Under the pieces are notes generated by a model. It was not told the DNA's origin. It saw nothing but the letters and a program-made list of their open reading frames with translations, and did no database searches. A DNA stretch of 8,756 nt from an uncultured Lachnospiraceae bacterium. Lineage in GTDB: Bacteria; Bacillota; Clostridia; Lachnospirales; Lachnospiraceae. Every line of letters starts with the position of its first letter. Position 1 is the stretch's first letter. Shown in pieces: positions 7,401 through 8,756 of the stretch. The stretch lies in the NCBI GenBank assembly GCA_946633495.1, contig CAMPAX010000090.1, positions 1 through 8,756 on the forward strand, in the 5' to 3' direction. The position numbers and the translations under genes were made by a program.

Positions 7401-7633
7401 ACGATCAGGTGATCTGCGTGCTCCAGGGCATAGGAAATCTCCGCGGAAAGGTCGCTGGCCGCACCCAGCTCGTCCTTGTCCAGAAAAATGCGGTTGATCT
7501 TTTTCAGTCCTGTCGTTTTTTGGATCTTCCGGGGAACATGAAAATGTTCCAGATCGGATTGTATGGCCTTAGCCACCTTGATATCCTGATCTGCGTGTCT
7601 GTATGAGATAAATGCATTATAATGGTCGATCAT
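4478..7633 (-). CDS. TIR domain, transmembrane helix and WD40-like beta-propeller protein
   Basis: This is a 1051-residue protein. Residues 1-150 form a TIR domain: YNAFISYRHAD (5-15), RIFLDKDEL (48-56), ADHLIVICS (73-81), and WVPREI (89-94), whose E93 aligns with the catalytic glutamate of SARM1 (WVHKEI). NAD+ cleavage is therefore plausible but unproven. Basic residues (RRRAYKMRR, 181-189) precede one hydrophobic helix (about 190-210). Residues 224-280 form a helical linker with ILALQLALEALP, and about 285-1010 contain many WD40/propeller-type strands (DRNGDIKIWS, AEIYRVSDGGKI, LYVYDLATGETT, GTLYRYDAATGELLG), enough for perhaps two propellers. The tail SLEDLINKAESI..EEVKAEYG-like segment (1017-1043) resembles that of nSTAND-WD40 proteins. 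There is no signal peptide and no NTPase domain. The positive-inside rule puts TIR in the cytoplasm and the propeller outside, but basic residues after the helix weaken that. The start at 7633 is chosen over 7699 because of a GGAGG site. Confidence 0.9.
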   Translation of the reverse strand: MIDHYNAFISYRHADQDIKVAKAIQSDLEHFHVPRKIQKTTGLKKINRIFLDKDELGAASDLSAEISYALEHADHLIVICSTATRESAWVPREIEYFLRNHSRSQITTVLVNGEPEDVIPDILKYEDRTYQNEYGQEYTVRVPLEPLSCDYRLPRSKAKKLELPRLASKLLSCSYDELMNRRRAYKMRRLSLIFAAVLAVMLGFGGYLLYSRNKIRTNLEDSLRNQSLYLANESMFSSANEQRILALQLALEALPRDEEDLRPVTPQAMRALTDATLAYTTSYGYGIETTWNYRMPDRFEKDQCALSESGKELAAWDRNGDIKIWSTTSHEELFSMHDPYGVESVRFLPNGRILVCLVKGISVYQISDGTRLWTIPEDQYFYTYSSIQITSDDTMLVRASNLSGAVLQEISLSDGTVKKSYNLPAKIDDETLFYSKYLLSPDGKNLALTYETGDFKKQSLMLYELGSETYRSFSTDEVISSIFWGDSSHILVTSWNFDKGSSSSIGNSHYFQTDRITIRCIGTATMTERWNHEFISTDVATRSDFIALPKNEAVLYFHGNRAEIYRVSDGGKIANYNVNAPIIMAQDPDGDGWPFFVTSTGLLVFPNTTESANATEYFMNGLSDIFFRTGMGFIAHPANSSEILQYGLFIHDEEFSELQRGLDLNNAASFFMNDRVLAFLSVDPQKEGTTQTEDTILLSLADPNTGELMYQIPVQDEQQIYTFNTELLGTWGNHFYMGYPVTGDGYRILDVDLSSGETETIVLVKEESVSSDFCTLLDGKLYYCCRGGAENIQLYVYDLATGETTSHKIRDDLTHGNVWIAPVPIPLLNAVFLSINDEHYFVYLDGSPTKTPVLPEGWRSTQLAINVVDQRIALSDKSRVRITDLDGRETIDIACPSAPLGITFYNSGKKGEATMLLAACSSGTLYRYDAATGELLGKTDLTESLSTTNNVVFTFDTDNHLLYMQNGDCMSVVDTEIWYEELYLRRCLGYHAPSDRFYAYAVPDSNTMTPGYFRHYSLEDLINKAESILQGTEMPDEVKAEYGIELNKEEP

Positions 7634-7641
7634 CTGGAAAG

Positions 7642-7646
7642 CCTCC
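7642..7646 (-). promoter_or_regulatory. Ribosome binding site that sets the TIR gene start
   Basis: On the - strand GGAGG (7646-7642) lies 8 bases before the ATG at 7633, which starts the protein as MIDHYNAFISYRH, right at the TIR domain. The upstream in-frame ATG at 7699 has no such site and lies only about 17 bases after the predicted transcript start. The 22 extra residues it would add do not look like part of the domain. Confidence 0.85.
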
Positions 7647-7657
7647 GTTGAATCTGT

Positions 7658-7691
7658 ACTGTGCCCGCGTTCAGAACCTGCGGGCCACAGT
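7658..7691 (-). promoter_or_regulatory. Strong hairpin in the TIR mRNA leader
   Basis: ACTGTG (7691-7686, - strand) pairs with CACAGT (7663-7658), and CCCGC (7684-7680) with GCGGG (7668-7664), giving 11 pairs with one bulged base. A small palindrome, GTTCTGAAC, lies in the loop and could extend the stem. No T-run follows. The hairpin ends 11 bases upstream of the ribosome binding site, so it may influence translation or mRNA stability, or the palindrome may be a DNA operator. Confidence 0.6.
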
Positions 7692-7722
7692 CGGATCATT
7701 TCAGCGCCTGCGCCTACATGCT

Positions 7723-7751
7723 ATTTTAAGAGATTTGTGACTTTTTGTAAA
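7723..7751 (-). promoter_or_regulatory. Sigma-A promoter of the TIR gene
   Basis: On the - strand, -35 TTTACA (7751-7746) and -10 TAAAAT (7728-7723) are separated by exactly 17 bases, each matching the consensus at five of six positions. Transcription would start near 7716, giving a leader of about 83 bases that contains the hairpin at 7658-7691. Confidence 0.75.
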
Positions 7752-7754
7752 TCT
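7731..7754. promoter_or_regulatory. Inverted repeat overlapping the TIR promoter, possible operator
   Basis: AGATTT (7731-7736) and AAATCT (7749-7754) form a perfect 6-base inverted repeat around 12 bases. It covers the -35 box and most of the spacer of the TIR promoter, the usual place for a repressor site. Six-base arms can arise by chance in an AT-rich promoter region, so confidence is limited. Confidence 0.3.
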
Positions 7755-7810
7755 GTGTTTTTCTTCCTGTGGTGCGTGATCTCTATGGAAATCAAATATA
7801 AAAAACGGAT

Positions 7811-7839
7811 TTGAAAGATATCGTCTGTTGGTATAAAAT
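7811..7839 (+). promoter_or_regulatory. Sigma-A promoter of the nucleosidase operon
   Basis: -35 TTGAAA (7811-7816) and -10 TAAAAT (7834-7839) are separated by 17 bases. It lies back to back with the TIR promoter; the two -35 boxes are 59 bases apart. Transcription would start near 7846, leaving a leader of about 50 bases that includes a small CCGC/GCGG hairpin near 7855-7868. Confidence 0.72.
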
Positions 7840-7896
7840 AGGAGTTGTAGTACATCCGCTTTCGGCGGGTTTGATGGAGATCGGAGGTTATGAAGT

Positions 7897-8571
7897 ATGA
7901 AGATAGGAATCATTATCGCCATAGAGCGGGAACTGAAATCATTTTTGGAGAGCGGAGCTGCGATCACGGAGGAACATCTGAATAACCGGGTGATCTATCA
8001 TACGGAAATGTACGGGCATGAGATCGCTGCCATGCGTTCCGGTTACGGTGAGATCGACGCCGCAGCGGCAACCCAGCTTTTGATCACCCATTGCGGAATC
8101 GATATAGTGATCAATTTCGGTGTGGCAGGAGCCCTCGTTCCGGGCCTTATGGTGGATGACCTGTTTCTGGTAGAGAAGGTCTGCCATTATGATTATGATG
8201 TATCCCCCATCGATCCGGTGAAGAAGCATCAGTATGAGGAATATCCCGATGAATTCATTCGGCTGGATGAAGGCCTTCGGGAGATGGTTCTGGAAAAGAT
8301 GCCGTCCATCCGGACCGTGACGGTGGCAAGCGGCGACCGATTTGTGGAGGAGACGGAAGATAAGCATAACCTGGCGGCACTTGGCTGTCAGATCTGCGAT
8401 ATGGAGATCGCAGCCATATCGAGGATCAGCCTGCAAAGTGGGATAAGATGTCTCTCCATAAAATGCATCAGCGACACCTTTGAAGGTGACGGAGGAGATT
8501 TCAATACCAACGTGATCCGAAGCGCCGAGAAGGCATTTGCGACATTAAGAGAGATCCTGCAGGTACTGTGA
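7897..8571 (+). CDS. 5'-methylthioadenosine/S-adenosylhomocysteine nucleosidase family protein
   Basis: This 224-residue cytoplasmic protein belongs to the PNP/UDP phosphorylase superfamily and most resembles MTA/SAH nucleosidase, which releases adenine from methylthioadenosine, S-adenosylhomocysteine or 5'-deoxyadenosine in the methionine and SAM recycling pathways. The start MKIGIIIAIERELKSF matches the family opening. E12, E170 (CDMEIAAI) and D193 (KCISD) occupy the positions of the E. coli catalytic residues E12, E174 and D197. The glycine loop reads NFGVAGAL (73-80) instead of the usual NTGSAGG, and the region after ISD (TFEGDGGDF) also differs from SDxAD. The substrate may therefore differ, and a divergent nucleosidase is possible. 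The ATG at 7897 has GGAGG nine bases upstream (7883-7887). It is transcribed divergently from the TIR gene. Confidence 0.88.
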   Translation: MKIGIIIAIERELKSFLESGAAITEEHLNNRVIYHTEMYGHEIAAMRSGYGEIDAAAATQLLITHCGIDIVINFGVAGALVPGLMVDDLFLVEKVCHYDYDVSPIDPVKKHQYEEYPDEFIRLDEGLREMVLEKMPSIRTVTVASGDRFVEETEDKHNLAALGCQICDMEIAAISRISLQSGIRCLSIKCISDTFEGDGGDFNTNVIRSAEKAFATLREILQVL

Positions 8572-8711
8572 CGGAGCCGGATGATGCGGACGGAGCGGGG
8601 CTCCCTGCGTCGATGGTATTGGCAATCAGAGAGGGAGCCGATGCTTCGATAAGTGATATGGGTAATATGGCAGGCGCTGCCCTGTTGAAATATAGAAGGA
8701 CAGGAATATGA
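8568..8711 (+). CDS. Possible 47-codon gene overlapping both neighbours
   Basis: From GTG 8568 (overlapping the nucleosidase stop as GTGA) the frame stays open to TGA 8709-8711, which overlaps the next gene's ATG as ATGA. It would encode a 47-residue protein with an acidic N-terminal segment, an Ala/Gly/Met-rich middle (VLAIREGADASISDMGNMAG) and a basic end (LLKYRRTGI). I do not recognise it. Overlaps at both ends are typical of translationally coupled operons. However, the ribosome binding site is weak (GCAGG about 4 bases upstream), third-position bias is less marked than in its neighbours, and a 144-base open frame can occur by chance. If it is not a gene, the interval is simply a 136-base spacer. 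Confidence 0.3.
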   Translation: MTEPDDADGAGLPASMVLAIREGADASISDMGNMAGAALLKYRRTGI

Positions 8712-8756
8712 TACAAAGACAGGAAGTACTTCCGGCGGTCATTTTTGACATGGACG
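8708..8756 (+). CDS. HAD-family hydrolase, N-terminal fragment (3' end outside window)
   Basis: The first 16 codons read MIQRQEVLPAVIFDMD and are cut by the window end. VIFDMD is HAD motif I, with the nucleophile aspartate D14 followed by the general acid/base D16, typical of phosphoglycolate phosphatase or beta-phosphoglucomutase-like enzymes. AGAAGGA (8694-8700) lies seven bases before the ATG. The gene follows the nucleosidase in the same direction, so co-transcription is likely. The substrate cannot be inferred from this fragment. Confidence 0.75.
   Translation, partial: MIQRQEVLPAVIFDMD

Noticed and set aside
6623..7606. A 327-codon open frame on the + strand opposite the TIR coding region
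   Set aside because: It lies wholly inside the TIR gene on the other strand, shows no domain motif, and its start has no ribosome binding site I can support.
7634..7699. A longer TIR protein beginning at the ATG at 7699
   Set aside because: No ribosome binding site precedes 7699, it lies almost at the predicted transcript start, and the GGAGG before 7633 places the start exactly at the TIR domain.
4478..8571. The TIR and nucleosidase genes as a known defence system such as Thoeris or CBASS
   Set aside because: No SLOG-domain ThsA, cyclase, ubiquitin-like or other hallmark partner is present, and no mobile-element context is visible; only the TIR and propeller parts are immune-like.
8501..8716. 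A 71-codon - strand open frame at the nucleosidase-HAD junction
   Set aside because: It runs against the operon, overlaps the nucleosidase end, and its Ser/Pro/Ala-rich sequence has no recognisable motif or ribosome binding site.

Overview
The window looks like chromosome from a Gram-positive Clostridia bacterium, most likely Lachnospiraceae or a close relative. This rests on strong GGAGG-type ribosome binding sites, sigma-A promoters with 17-base spacers, tightly packed genes, a PflX-type radical SAM protein, an HPK7/NarL two-component pair and a DHH phosphoesterase, at moderately GC-rich composition. I see no insertion sequence, integrase, phage gene, CRISPR array, tRNA or rRNA. The genus assignment is an inference from protein style only.

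Layout, left to right. (1) 1-533 (+) is the 3' part of a PflX-like radical SAM gene carrying a lysine/glutamate-rich insertion built from a 24-base tandem repeat. (2) 534-839 is a spacer with a good sigma-A promoter (685-713) and a leader hairpin. (3) A + strand operon follows: NarL-type response regulator (840-1463), six-helix HPK7 sensor kinase (1575-2798) and a two-part DHH/DHHA1 phosphoesterase with an extra C-terminal region (2835-4352). It ends at a hairpin terminator (4401-4435) that works in both directions, because the gene beyond it is convergent. (4) On the - strand, 7633-4478 encodes a 1051-residue protein with an N-terminal TIR domain, one transmembrane helix and a long WD40-like beta-propeller region. 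(5) Divergent from it, with back-to-back promoters in a 263-base spacer, is an MTA/SAH nucleosidase-type gene (7897-8571, +). It is followed by a possible 47-codon gene that overlaps both neighbours and by the first 16 codons of a HAD hydrolase cut off by the window end.

How the parts may work together. The regulator and kinase form a two-component system, and the DHH enzyme is probably co-transcribed with them. The TIR protein is the most unusual gene. It keeps both conserved flanking segments of nSTAND-WD40 immune-type proteins (a helical linker before the propeller and a helical tail after it), but a TIR domain and a membrane helix stand where the NTPase would be. It retains the TIR glutamate needed for NAD+ cleavage in SARM1-type enzymes. 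It could be a membrane-anchored NADase or signalling receptor, but no known defence partner (for example ThsA or a CBASS cyclase) is visible here, so a defence role is unproven. Its pairing with a nucleosidase gene is suggestive at most.
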